DNA of 64,000 nt from NCBI RefSeq assembly GCF_001513785.1, contig NZ_LNQS01000009.1, forward strand, positions 124,001 to 188,000, written 5' to 3'. The notes beneath the pieces were generated by a model. The model made no database searches. It was not told the DNA's origin and worked only from the letters and a program-made list of their open reading frames with translations. The position numbers and the translations under genes are program-made. Below are positions 16,481 to 26,591 of this stretch, one piece after another (position 1 is the stretch's first letter; each line of letters begins with the position of its first letter). The stretch comes from Rheinheimera sp. EpRS3 (GTDB lineage: Bacteria > Pseudomonadota > Gammaproteobacteria > Enterobacterales > Alteromonadaceae).

Positions 16481-17359
16481 TTACTCAGGTGTGACATAAG
16501 CGATCAGCTCACGGCCAAAGCCCAAGGCTGCACTGGCTTCAGCATAGCGAATATAGTTGTCGATATTTTTGCCAATCAGAAAATTTTCACAAAATACACG
16601 GCTAAAATGCGCTTGCTTACCCAAGCTTCGGTCTTGCCAGTAATTAGAATGTGCATTGGTCAGGAAAACTTCGATAGGAAAGTTGGTTTGCAACGACAAT
16701 AAACGATAACCGCAGGCAGAGATAAAGCGGGTTAAGTTTTCCTGGTTAAAGTAGCTCAGATGCTCCGGTGGGGCAAACCAGGTATTGTCGGTATAGCCTT
16801 GTTGTTGCAAAGCCAGTTGGAAGTCTGAATAGTCATTCGGTACTTTAATTCTCAGGGCGGAATTGGCTGACAACAGGGGTTTGAGTATAGCCATGGTTTC
16901 GAACGGGTCCAGTACATGCTCCAGCACGTTTTGCAGGTTAATCAGGCCAAAGGTGCGGCCTTTATAATGCGTCAGGCTTTGTTCAATGCTGCCTTGCTGA
17001 AAATACGGTAACAAATGCGGGTTGTGCTTACTGATGCCAAAATCGGAGTAGTCACAGCAGGCAAGCTCCCACCCAAAAGTTTCAAATGCGTTGACAAAAA
17101 AACCTTCACCGCAGCCCAGGTCAAGTAAGCTGCGCGGCAGATTATTCTGCTTTGCTACCTGGTGGGCGACACTGGCAATATTGTGAAAGTATTGCAGTTC
17201 CTGCTCAGTATAAGTGCTGTGGTAAGAGCCTTCAGGTACCTGATAGTACTTCGCATTATAATGCGCCTGTAACTCTGCCTCAGACGGTTTGGGTATCGCT
17301 TCAATAAAACCCAGCGCGTGGCGTTGTTCGGTAAATTTGGCTTGGTCAGGCATTATCAT
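16481..17359 (-). CDS. Class I SAM-dependent methyltransferase
   Basis: 292 residues. SAM-binding motif I is LLDLGCGEGFF (residues 78-88), followed by ELACCDYSDFGI (motif II) and INLQNVLEHVLDPFETMAIL, the usual pattern of small-molecule methyltransferases that handle sugars. APPEHLSYFNQENLTRF is also typical of this group. The first ATG, behind AAAGG on the transcribed strand, is preferred over the ATG two codons later. It overlaps the 3' end of the HAD gene by 14 bases. Probably acts on pseudaminic acid or a group added by the ATP-grasp/HAD pair; substrate unknown. Confidence 0.75.
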   Translation of the reverse strand: MIMPDQAKFTEQRHALGFIEAIPKPSEAELQAHYNAKYYQVPEGSYHSTYTEQELQYFHNIASVAHQVAKQNNLPRSLLDLGCGEGFFVNAFETFGWELACCDYSDFGISKHNPHLLPYFQQGSIEQSLTHYKGRTFGLINLQNVLEHVLDPFETMAILKPLLSANSALRIKVPNDYSDFQLALQQQGYTDNTWFAPPEHLSYFNQENLTRFISACGYRLLSLQTNFPIEVFLTNAHSNYWQDRSLGKQAHFSRVFCENFLIGKNIDNYIRYAEASAALGFGRELIAYVTPE

Positions 17360-18017
17360 GGTTACCTTTTAGCAACGGCATCAGCTCAGTAAGAGTATGC
17401 AGCCGGGTTTTAGCGTCATAGCCGGGTTTAGCCTGCACATCCTTATGGCAGCCTGTCAGTATACGAATGGTTCCGGCGCCTTTTTTATTCAGATTAACAA
17501 AGTCTTTTGCCGGGTTATCACCGATATAAACCAGATCCTGCCAGCGGCATTGTTCTGCTTTTTGGATTAACTCAAAACAATGGGTAGAAGGTTTAGCATG
17601 CTTTACGCCAAAGCGGTGGGTAATAAAGATGCGCTTAAAATAAGGGGCTAAACCCAGCGCCTGCACTTTGTTTTGCTGCACTATTTTATGACCGTCGGTA
17701 ACAAGATACAGCGGCCCTGGCAGGCTTTGCAGCATTTGCCGGTGAGCCTGCGGCAGGGTGAGCTGCGGTTTATGCAACCGATAGCGGTGCACACAGGCGC
17801 TGATATTAGTTTTACCGGCTAAGTTATACGGTGCTAACCAATCGTCAAAAATACGTCCCCGGCCCTGGCTGTCTAACAACTGACATAAGCGCTGAAAACT
17901 GGTAGCGGCATCTAATTGCCAGCGCTGCTGCGCCATATCGGCAACAGCGCGAAAGCCACTTTCAACAAACTGGCGTTCATCGTAAAGGGTGTCATCAAGA
18001 TCAAAAATCAGGATCAT
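17346..18017 (-). CDS. HAD-superfamily hydrolase (phosphatase-like)
   Basis: 223 residues. All HAD motifs are visible: IFDLDDTLYDE with nucleophile Asp6 and Asp8, LVTDGHKIVQQNK (motif II and the lysine), and YIGDNPAKDFVNLNKKGAG (motif IV). The helical cap between motifs I and II is of the subfamily I type. PseI makes free pseudaminic acid, so the core pathway needs no phosphatase; this enzyme therefore probably belongs to a side branch with the ATP-grasp protein. It overlaps the gene before it by 17 bases and the gene after it by 14, a sign of obligate co-expression. Confidence 0.8.
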   Translation of the reverse strand: MILIFDLDDTLYDERQFVESGFRAVADMAQQRWQLDAATSFQRLCQLLDSQGRGRIFDDWLAPYNLAGKTNISACVHRYRLHKPQLTLPQAHRQMLQSLPGPLYLVTDGHKIVQQNKVQALGLAPYFKRIFITHRFGVKHAKPSTHCFELIQKAEQCRWQDLVYIGDNPAKDFVNLNKKGAGTIRILTGCHKDVQAKPGYDAKTRLHTLTELMPLLKGNHDNA

Positions 18018-18978
18018 ACTGGTAGATATCCATACTGTAGCGCAGTTGCCTGATGGGCTGCGTTGCTGCGGTAAATGCTGTCAGCGTAGCCTCTGGCTGC
18101 ATGGCTTGCAAAAAGCTCCAATACAGGCTGTCCAGCCCGGCTACGATGCTTAACGTAGAGGCGCCGCCAAAACGGCTGTTGCACTCTATAATATGCGGTT
18201 TGACGTTGGCATCAATAATAGCCTGCATTACCACGGGGCCTGTTAGTTTCAGCTGCGCCAATATATGGCTGAATTGCTGCGCTAAAGCCGTATCGGTAAA
18301 GGTGGTGGTAATTTGTGATTCGCCGGCTACGACTTTATCGCGCTGTCGCAGTACCTGGCCTTTTACGTGGCTGTCTTGATCCAGCCAGGCATCGATACTG
18401 ATTTCTCTGCCGCTTTGCATCGGTTGATAAATCGGCGCCTGCAACTGCCTTGCATGCTGCAAGGCCTGTGTTTTGCTCAGCCCCAGGCCGATTGATTTGG
18501 CGCCGGCACCAAAACGCTCTTTAACAACAAATTGCTCTGCGCTGATATCATCGATATGTAATGACGCCGGAATAACAGGTAACTGATGCTGCCGGCCAAA
18601 TTCAGCAAAGGCCAGTTTATCCAGGCACAAGTTGATGCCGACAGCCGGCGATACAATAATGTGAATGCCGGCCTCAGCAAAATAGGGCTTATTTTCCGCC
18701 CAAAACAACAGTTCTCCATCGCGGCTGGGCAGAATAACCTTGATATTCCGCTCAATACAGCCGCGGCGCAGTTCAGCTTTATTTGCATTAACCGTGGCCG
18801 GCATTTGCCAGAAACTATCAGCAAAAGCTCTGCTTACGCATAACGGCTGCGTGTCGCCGGCAATAATACTGCCGGTTGGGAATAACCGCAGCCAGGCTTG
18901 CCTGGCTGCTTGTAACATAGGAATTTTGGCACCGGCACTGCTTAACAGCAGTGCCGCGCCGGGCAGTGGCTTTGTCAC
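18001..18978 (-). CDS. ATP-grasp ligase (carbamoyl-phosphate-synthase-like)
   Basis: 325 residues. ATP-grasp enzymes join a carboxylate to an amine, thiol or other nucleophile through an acyl phosphate. The N-terminal pre-ATP-grasp region starts with LLLSSAGAKIPML. FVVKERFGAGAKSIGLG (150-166) holds the nucleotide-binding Lys153 and glycine loop, and HIIECNSRFGGAS (262-274) supplies the Mg-binding Glu265 and Asn267. It overlaps the end of pseI (ATGA) and is followed by a HAD phosphatase-like gene with a 17-base overlap. Likely adds an acyl, amino-acyl or amidino-type group to the nonulosonic acid, but substrate and product are unknown. Confidence 0.75.
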   Translation of the reverse strand: MTKPLPGAALLLSSAGAKIPMLQAARQAWLRLFPTGSIIAGDTQPLCVSRAFADSFWQMPATVNANKAELRRGCIERNIKVILPSRDGELLFWAENKPYFAEAGIHIIVSPAVGINLCLDKLAFAEFGRQHQLPVIPASLHIDDISAEQFVVKERFGAGAKSIGLGLSKTQALQHARQLQAPIYQPMQSGREISIDAWLDQDSHVKGQVLRQRDKVVAGESQITTTFTDTALAQQFSHILAQLKLTGPVVMQAIIDANVKPHIIECNSRFGGASTLSIVAGLDSLYWSFLQAMQPEATLTAFTAATQPIRQLRYSMDIYQYDPDF

Positions 18979-20024
18979 AGCAGATCCCAGCTTAGCGGGG
19001 TGCCCATCGGCACATCCTGTTTGACCTGACGGCCAAGAAACTGTGGCAGGTATTTCGGCGCCAGGCCAAGCCCCGGCCGCACAGAGCGCAGGTTATCTGC
19101 AGTAAAAATATCACCGGCTTGCATATCTTTGGCAATATAAAGTGAGCGGCGGTGTATCCGTGAAGCAACTTCTTTGTCGGTACAGCCGTAATGCACTTTA
19201 CCTAAGGCATCTTTCGCTTTACGGCATTCTGATACCAGCAGGCTGAATTCGGCCGGCTCCATGGAAAAAGCTGCATCAATGCCGCCTTCACTGCGGTCCA
19301 GCACAAAGTGCTTTTCAATCACGGTTGCGCCCAACGCCACGGCAGCGACACTGACACCAATACCGGCGGTGTGATCAGATAAGCCGACCTGACAGCCAAA
19401 CAGTTCCGCCAGGTGTGGAATAGTATGTAAGTTGGCGTCGACAGGGCGGGCCGGGTAATTGCTGGTACATTTTAACAAGATAATGTCATGGCAACCGTTA
19501 CGTTGCAGCACCTCAACCGCTTCAGCCAGTTCGGCTTGCGTGGCCATGCCGGTCGATATGATCACCGGCTTGCCGGTGCGGGCAACGGCGGCGATTAAAC
19601 CATGATCGATATTTTCAAATGAGGCAATTTTATAGCAGGGCACATCTAACTGTTCCAGATAGTCTACCGCAGTTAAATCAAACGGTGAGCTGAACGCCAG
19701 CATACCTAACTCTTTTGCGCGGTCGAACAGCGGCTTGTGCCACTCCCACGGTGTCATCGCTTGTTGATACAGGCTATACAGTGAGCTGCCGTGCCAAAGG
19801 CTGTCGGGGTTATCAATAAAAAATTCGTTCTGGTGCAGGTTTAGCGTAATGGTGTCCGGGGTATAGGTTTGCAGCTTTATCGCGTCGGCACCACATTTTG
19901 CTGCCGCTTCAACCATCAACAATGCCTTGTCCAGGCTTTGATCATGGTTACCGGATAATTCGGCAATAATAAACGGTGCCTGGTCCGGCCCTACCGCGTG
20001 TTTGCCAAGCATAATTACAGCCAT
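18975..20024 (-). CDS. pseI: Pseudaminic acid synthase PseI
   Basis: 349 residues. Condenses 2,4-diacetamido-2,4,6-trideoxy-L-altrose with phosphoenolpyruvate to give pseudaminic acid, in the cytoplasm. The NeuB-type barrel shows FIIAELSGNHDQSLDKAL, DAIKLQTYTPDTITL, VIISTGMAT, ILLKCTSNYPARP and VGLSDHTAGIG. The C-terminal SAF/antifreeze-like domain is clear (SLYIAKDMQAGDIFTADNL, then VRPGLGLAPKYL). The SGNHDQS form at the start is the PseI type rather than the sialic acid synthase type. It lies 12 bases after pseG and overlaps the ATP-grasp gene. Confidence 0.95.
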   Translation of the reverse strand: MAVIMLGKHAVGPDQAPFIIAELSGNHDQSLDKALLMVEAAAKCGADAIKLQTYTPDTITLNLHQNEFFIDNPDSLWHGSSLYSLYQQAMTPWEWHKPLFDRAKELGMLAFSSPFDLTAVDYLEQLDVPCYKIASFENIDHGLIAAVARTGKPVIISTGMATQAELAEAVEVLQRNGCHDIILLKCTSNYPARPVDANLHTIPHLAELFGCQVGLSDHTAGIGVSVAAVALGATVIEKHFVLDRSEGGIDAAFSMEPAEFSLLVSECRKAKDALGKVHYGCTDKEVASRIHRRSLYIAKDMQAGDIFTADNLRSVRPGLGLAPKYLPQFLGRQVKQDVPMGTPLSWDLL

Positions 20025-20036
20025 TGCTTATCCTCG

Positions 20037-21074
20037 TTACGGATGTCCGTTATTCAGTGTCTTCAATATAGTTTCAACTACCAGTGGTGTGCCTGCGGCA
20101 GCCGGTATCAGACCGGCTGCCGTTTGGCCCATACTATCAAGCAGTGCCGGTTGCGACAGGTAATAGCACAGTTGCTCTGCAAAGAACTCTGCCGACATAT
20201 CTGCAGCCTGTCCCAACCACACACAGGCGCCAAGCTGGTCAAGATAAGCCGTTGCCGCCTGCTGATTTTCGGCAACGGTAACAACCAAACCCGGCAGAGC
20301 ACTAATACACCTTTCCCAATGGCTGGCACCACCACCACCAAGCATGAGTCGCGCCTGATGCATTAACTTCGCCATATAGTTACATTGCACATGTAACGTC
20401 ATATCGGGCAGGCTTGCAGTAAGTTGCTTAAGTTCTGCATGCCACGGATTATTCGCTCCAATTACTATATCGGCAGAAATACCGGGAAGCTTTAGTTTAT
20501 CTAAAGCCTCAATCGCCAGAGCGGTTAAATTTTGCTCGTCACTGCCACCAAAGCCGATCAGGATCCGGCCCGGTTCATGTTGTGCTTGTGGTTGATAAAA
20601 CTCGTCACGCAGCAAGGCATAACGCGGCCCCAGCAACGCCTGGCAATGTGTTGGCAACCATTTGTTGTAACGCTGCTCTGCGTTGGCTACCAGGTTTTGG
20701 TCCAGCAGTAGGTCGCAGTCATAGCTGCGGTTGGCCAGGTCATCTATTTGCAGAATATACCGGCATCTGGTCCGCAGCATCCGGCAGTAGTCCGCTGCCA
20801 GCGCGTAGTGATCTAGCACCAACAGTGCATAATTCTGCGTTAACTGTGCCAGTGTTGCTTTTGCATCTGCAGTTTGACCGGCCAGAACATCCGGTAACGG
20901 CAGTACGTTAAAGCCATCGCTGCGGATAACATCAGCCAAATGGCCTGATGTTATCCGGCAGGCAAAATCACAGCTGGCGCCAAGTTTTCGTAAAGCGTGT
21001 GCCAGCGTCAGGCAGCGCATAACATGGCCTGAACCCAGGGTTACTGAAGCGTCGGTGCGAAACAGCACCTTCAC
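20037..21074 (-). CDS. pseG: UDP-sugar hydrolase PseG
   Basis: 345 residues. Removes UDP from UDP-2,4-diacetamido-2,4,6-trideoxy-L-altrose, leaving the sugar used by PseI. GSGHVMRCLTLAHAL near the N-terminus carries the catalytic His17, in the same place as in the characterised Campylobacter enzyme. The C-terminal UDP-binding half has RILIGFGGSDEQNLT and LMLGGGGASHWERC. The protein is a plain GT-B-like PseG: no acetyltransferase (GNAT) domain is fused to the end, which matters because no pseH is present. The ATG overlaps the pseF stop (ATGA). Confidence 0.93.
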   Translation of the reverse strand: MKVLFRTDASVTLGSGHVMRCLTLAHALRKLGASCDFACRITSGHLADVIRSDGFNVLPLPDVLAGQTADAKATLAQLTQNYALLVLDHYALAADYCRMLRTRCRYILQIDDLANRSYDCDLLLDQNLVANAEQRYNKWLPTHCQALLGPRYALLRDEFYQPQAQHEPGRILIGFGGSDEQNLTALAIEALDKLKLPGISADIVIGANNPWHAELKQLTASLPDMTLHVQCNYMAKLMHQARLMLGGGGASHWERCISALPGLVVTVAENQQAATAYLDQLGACVWLGQAADMSAEFFAEQLCYYLSQPALLDSMGQTAAGLIPAAAGTPLVVETILKTLNNGHP

Positions 21075-21765
21075 TGCGCAGGCGCCTGTAGCAGTTGGTA
21101 CAACAGTTCGGCGCGCTGCCAGTCCTCAACCGTATCGATATCCTGCACTAAATGCGCCGGTAGCAGCAGCATTCTGGAGCCGGTGCCGAATACGGCTTTG
21201 CCGGTATCCAGCCAGGTATCAGCTGTTGCCCAATACAACTGGCCGGCGTCATGGAAAGTTTCGGCCAGGTCTTGCGAGCGTTGCATAATGCTGGCCGGAT
21301 CAAACGGCACTACACCACCTGCTGCAGTTTGCAGCAGGGCGCGCTGAATAGGAAAAGAGAAACGAGCCGCGGTAAAGACATAATCCGCTTTGTTGCTTGC
21401 CAGCAACTGGTATGCCGCGGCAATGCGCTCACTGTTTAACAACGGAGTAGTAGCGTAAATACAGGCACAGCTGCTGAGCGGCCAGCCCTGTTGTTGCAGT
21501 TCGGTAATGGCGTTGCGGATAACGTCTGTGGTGCCGGTAAAGTCATCCGCCAACTCTGCCTTGCGCTTAAAAGGTGTTTCGGCACCGTAGTGCCGTGCTA
21601 TAGCGGCTATTTCTGCGTCATCGGTGGAGACCACCACTTTATCCACTACGCCGCTGTTTAGCGCCGCCTGGATCGGATAAGCCAGCATAGGCTGACCGCA
21701 AAAGGTTTTAATGTTTTTGCGTGGTATGCGCTTACTGCCGCCACGCGCCGGAATAATGGCCACTC

Positions 21766-21769
<4 letters not shown>
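21071..21769 (-). CDS. pseF: Pseudaminic acid cytidylyltransferase PseF
   Basis: 232 residues. Activates pseudaminic acid with CTP to CMP-pseudaminic acid, the donor for Maf. The nucleotide-binding N-terminus AIIPARGGSKRIPRKNIK is diagnostic for CMP-nonulosonate synthetases, followed by FCGQPMLAYPIQAAL and VVVSTDDAEIAAIA. The length fits PseF. Start and stop overlap the neighbouring pseC and pseG by four bases each. Confidence 0.95.
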
Positions 21770-23999
<2,230 letters not shown>

Positions 24000-24113
24000 T
24001 CAAACACTTTAGTACTAATGTATCGGCTTAGTTTTTACGCAGATTTAATTAATAGCGGTTTATCGTCGCTTTGACTAAACTATAACCAGTTTTAACGACA
24101 AAGTGGTGCCAAG

Positions 24114-24908
24114 ATGAAACTTAATGCTCCCGGCAGTTTAAATACTTTAAACCAGGCCCAGTTACAGCAAGACAGCTTGTTAAAAAAGCTGGCTACAGCG
24201 AAACGGATAAACAGCGCTGCCGATGATGCCGCCGGTTTACAGATAGCCAATCAACTAAGCAGCAGTATTAACGGCAAAGGCCAGGGCGAGCGTAACCTTT
24301 ACGACGGTGTATCTTTGGCGCGGGTATATGAGCAGGGCTTGCAAGGTATCAATGATAATCTCGGCGAATTAAACCGGCTGGCCGTTGCCGCTGGTAATGG
24401 TATTTACGGCGCGCAGGAGCGGGCTGCTCTGCAGGCAGAAGCCGACCAATACACGGCTAATATTCAGCAGGTAATTGATAATACAGAGTTCGCCGGTAAA
24501 AAACTGTTTGATCAAGATGGCGCTTTAAGCTTTGGTACTGGTTCTGGCAGCCTTAGTTTCGGCACAACAGATGTTGCATCCGGTTTAACCGCACAGAATA
24601 TTTTTAGTATAGATTTAACCTCAGCCGATAACGCTGCAGCATCGCTGGGTAATATTCAGCAATCGTTGGACTATATTGGTGGTTTACAAGCCGACGCTGG
24701 CGCATCCATTAACAGCTTTAGCTCCGCGGCCAGTAATTTAAACGGCCAGCAAATTGCTGAGTCTGCCGCGCGCAGCCGGATTGAAGATTTGGATTTTGCC
24801 CGTGCCAGCAGCGATAAGGTCGCGGCCGATATTTTGGCTAATACTTCTGTCAGTGTTTCACTGCAGGCCAGAATGCAGCAGCAACAGGCTTTAAACCTGC
24901 TTAGTTAA
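24114..24908 (+). CDS. Divergent flagellin-like protein
   Basis: 264 residues. Flagellin D0/D1 features are present: KRINSAADDAAGLQIANQL (residues 29-47), VIDNTEFAGKKLFD, and near the end ESAARSRIEDLDFARASSD followed by QARMQQQQALNLLS. The N-terminus is different from true flagellins: the ALYVNTNTSSLNAQ segment is replaced by KLNAPGSLNTLNQAQLQQDS. The end also lacks the QANQRPQAALSLL motif. It stands alone before flrA, away from the flagellin array, without a clear sigma-28 promoter (the best candidate near 24074-24099 is weak). Could be a minor or lateral-type subunit or a regulatory decoy; function unknown. Confidence 0.85.
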   Translation: MKLNAPGSLNTLNQAQLQQDSLLKKLATAKRINSAADDAAGLQIANQLSSSINGKGQGERNLYDGVSLARVYEQGLQGINDNLGELNRLAVAAGNGIYGAQERAALQAEADQYTANIQQVIDNTEFAGKKLFDQDGALSFGTGSGSLSFGTTDVASGLTAQNIFSIDLTSADNAAASLGNIQQSLDYIGGLQADAGASINSFSSAASNLNGQQIAESAARSRIEDLDFARASSDKVAADILANTSVSVSLQARMQQQQALNLLS

Positions 24909-24920
24909 CACCGTAAAGCC

Positions 24921-24957
24921 ACGCTATTTTTTTGACACAGTGTCAAAAAAATAGCGT
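24921..24957 (+). other. Perfect 18-bp inverted repeat before flrA
   Basis: ACGCTATTTTTTTGACAC (24921-24938) and its exact complement (24940-24957) around a single central A. The T run sits inside the stem rather than after it, so either strand carries an A/T-tract hairpin. It may terminate the flagellin-like transcript or serve as a cruciform or protein-binding site ahead of flrA. Confidence 0.75.
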
Positions 24958-24963
24958 ATTACC

Positions 24964-24991
24964 TTGCAAGCTCATCTTTGCGAAGTACAAT
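24964..24991 (+). promoter_or_regulatory. Possible sigma-70 promoter of flrA
   Basis: TTGCAA (24964-24969), 16 bases, TACAAT (24986-24991; five of six -10 bases). About 23 bases after the inverted repeat centre and 30 bases before the flrA ATG. Master regulators of this type are normally sigma-70 dependent, which fits. Confidence 0.45.
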
Positions 24992-25020
24992 GCAATTAAA
25001 AGCATAATAAAAGCAGTGGC

Positions 25021-26472
25021 ATGGTAAATAATCCTTTTCTGTATATCGTTGATGAACAAAGCAGCCGTAGCAGCCGGCTCAGTACAGTATTAAGTTTTAT
25101 TAATGAGCCGCACCAGATACTGGATATGGCCGCACTGCAAGCCAGATTGAATAATCAGGAGCCGGTAGTGGTGCTGCTGGGCGCGCTGGAGAGCCAGCTC
25201 CATGCCGATCTTCTGTTACGTTATCCTGCAACGGCGTTCTTATTATTGGGTGAACCGCTGCAGCCACTGTTGCAGTATACCAATGCGGTGGGCCTGCTTA
25301 GTGAGCCGTTCTCTTATGCCTCTTTAACTCAGCTACTGCGCGACAGCCAGCAGTATCATCGCTTGTTACCGCTGCAGCATAAGCAGCACAACACGGCAAA
25401 ATTTGATGGCATGGTGGGTAATTCGCCTTCCATGCAACAAGTCCGCTTCCTTATTCAACAAGTGGCAAAAACCGAAGCCAATGTGCTGGTGCTGGGCCCC
25501 TCAGGTACCGGCAAAGAAGTTGTGGCGCGTAATATTCACTTATTATCTAACCGTGCGCGCGGGCCTTTTGTACCCATCAACTGTGGCGCTATACCGGCAG
25601 AGCTGCTGGAAAGTGAATTGTTTGGCCATGAAAAAGGCGCTTTTACCGGTGCTATTTCTACCCGTAAAGGCCGCTTTGAGCTGGCACAGGGCGGCACGCT
25701 GTTTTTAGATGAAATAGGTGATATGCCACTTAATATGCAGGTGAAATTGCTGCGCGTATTGCAAGAGCGTACTTATGAACGGGTAGGCGGCACACAGCCT
25801 ATTAAGGCAGATGTGCGTATTGTAGCCGCTACGCACCGCGATTTAGAGCAAATGATCGATGATGGCAGCTTCCGGGAAGACTTATATTATCGCTTAAATG
25901 TATTTCCTATTGATACCCCTGCACTTAGCCAACGCTGCGACGATATACCGCTGCTGATCAGTGAGCTGCTGCAACGCCAGGAAAAATACAGCCAGGCCAA
26001 AGTTAAATTTACTGAATATGCTATGCAAAGCCTGCAATTACACAGTTGGCCGGGCAATGTGCGCGAACTGGCAAATTTGCTGGAGCGGATGGTTATTATG
26101 TACCCGGACCAGGTAGTTGATGTCGCCGAGTTGCCACCGAAATACCGTCACCTGGATATAGAAAGCTATGTACCACAATATCCGGAAAGTTTGCAGGAGC
26201 GTGATTTACTGAACGAAATGTTTCAGTCTACGGATGATGACGAAGATGAAACTGACAATGCAGGCTTTTTTGCTGTGGCAGACGGCCTGCAGGAGTTACC
26301 TGATCAGGGGCTGGATTTGAAAGAATATCTGGCTGAGCTGGAAATCCGCTTTATATCTCAGGCACTGGAGCGGCACGAATTTGTCGTTGCCCGTGCTGCA
26401 GAGGTACTGGGTTTGCGCCGCACTACGCTGGTTGAAAAAATGCGTAAATACAACCTTGGCAAAGACGAGTAA
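25021..26472 (+). CDS. flrA: Flagellar master regulator FlrA (FleQ type), sigma-54 activator
   Basis: 483 residues. Top of the polar flagellar hierarchy; activates sigma-54 promoters. The N-terminal FleQ-type receiver-like domain (about 1-115) lacks a clear phosphorylatable Asp pattern. The AAA+ domain has Walker A GPSGTGKE (159-166), GAFTGA (206-211, sigma-54 contact) and FLDEIGDM. The C-terminus is a Fis-type helix-turn-helix ([20 protein letters not shown]). The start has only a weak ribosome site, but no better start is visible. The flrB and flrC genes follow behind their own sigma-54 promoter. Confidence 0.93.
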   Translation: MVNNPFLYIVDEQSSRSSRLSTVLSFINEPHQILDMAALQARLNNQEPVVVLLGALESQLHADLLLRYPATAFLLLGEPLQPLLQYTNAVGLLSEPFSYASLTQLLRDSQQYHRLLPLQHKQHNTAKFDGMVGNSPSMQQVRFLIQQVAKTEANVLVLGPSGTGKEVVARNIHLLSNRARGPFVPINCGAIPAELLESELFGHEKGAFTGAISTRKGRFELAQGGTLFLDEIGDMPLNMQVKLLRVLQERTYERVGGTQPIKADVRIVAATHRDLEQMIDDGSFREDLYYRLNVFPIDTPALSQRCDDIPLLISELLQRQEKYSQAKVKFTEYAMQSLQLHSWPGNVRELANLLERMVIMYPDQVVDVAELPPKYRHLDIESYVPQYPESLQERDLLNEMFQSTDDDEDETDNAGFFAVADGLQELPDQGLDLKEYLAELEIRFISQALERHEFVVARAAEVLGLRRTTLVEKMRKYNLGKDE

Positions 26473-26538
26473 TAACGGCTAATTACTGCAGTGTCAGGCT
26501 TTTGACGCTATAAGTTATTGAAAATATATTAATTTATC

Positions 26539-26554
26539 TGGCATAGTGCCTGCA
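26539..26554 (+). promoter_or_regulatory. Sigma-54 promoter of flrBC
   Basis: TGGCAT, five bases, CTGCA, with correct GG-to-GC spacing of 12. Located 38 bases before the flrB ATG. FlrA is the expected activator. Confidence 0.82.
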
Positions 26555-26591
26555 TTACCTTTAAGCGATAACGCAATGTTTAAGGGTAATT

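Noticed and set aside
20037..21074. PseG-PseH fusion, to explain the missing pseH
   Set aside because: The 345 residues are accounted for by the PseG fold, and no acetyl-CoA-binding GNAT motif is visible.
24020..24046. Sigma-28-like GCCGATAC on the minus strand upstream of pseB
   Set aside because: The -10 half is good, but the -35 half (AAATCTGC) matches only three of eight bases; the sigma-54 element at 23964-23979 is a better explanation.
24074..24099. Sigma-28-like element (TAAACTAT ... AACGACAA) before the flagellin-like gene
   Set aside because: Both halves are imperfect and the spacer is 10 bases rather than 11; mentioned only within the gene entry.
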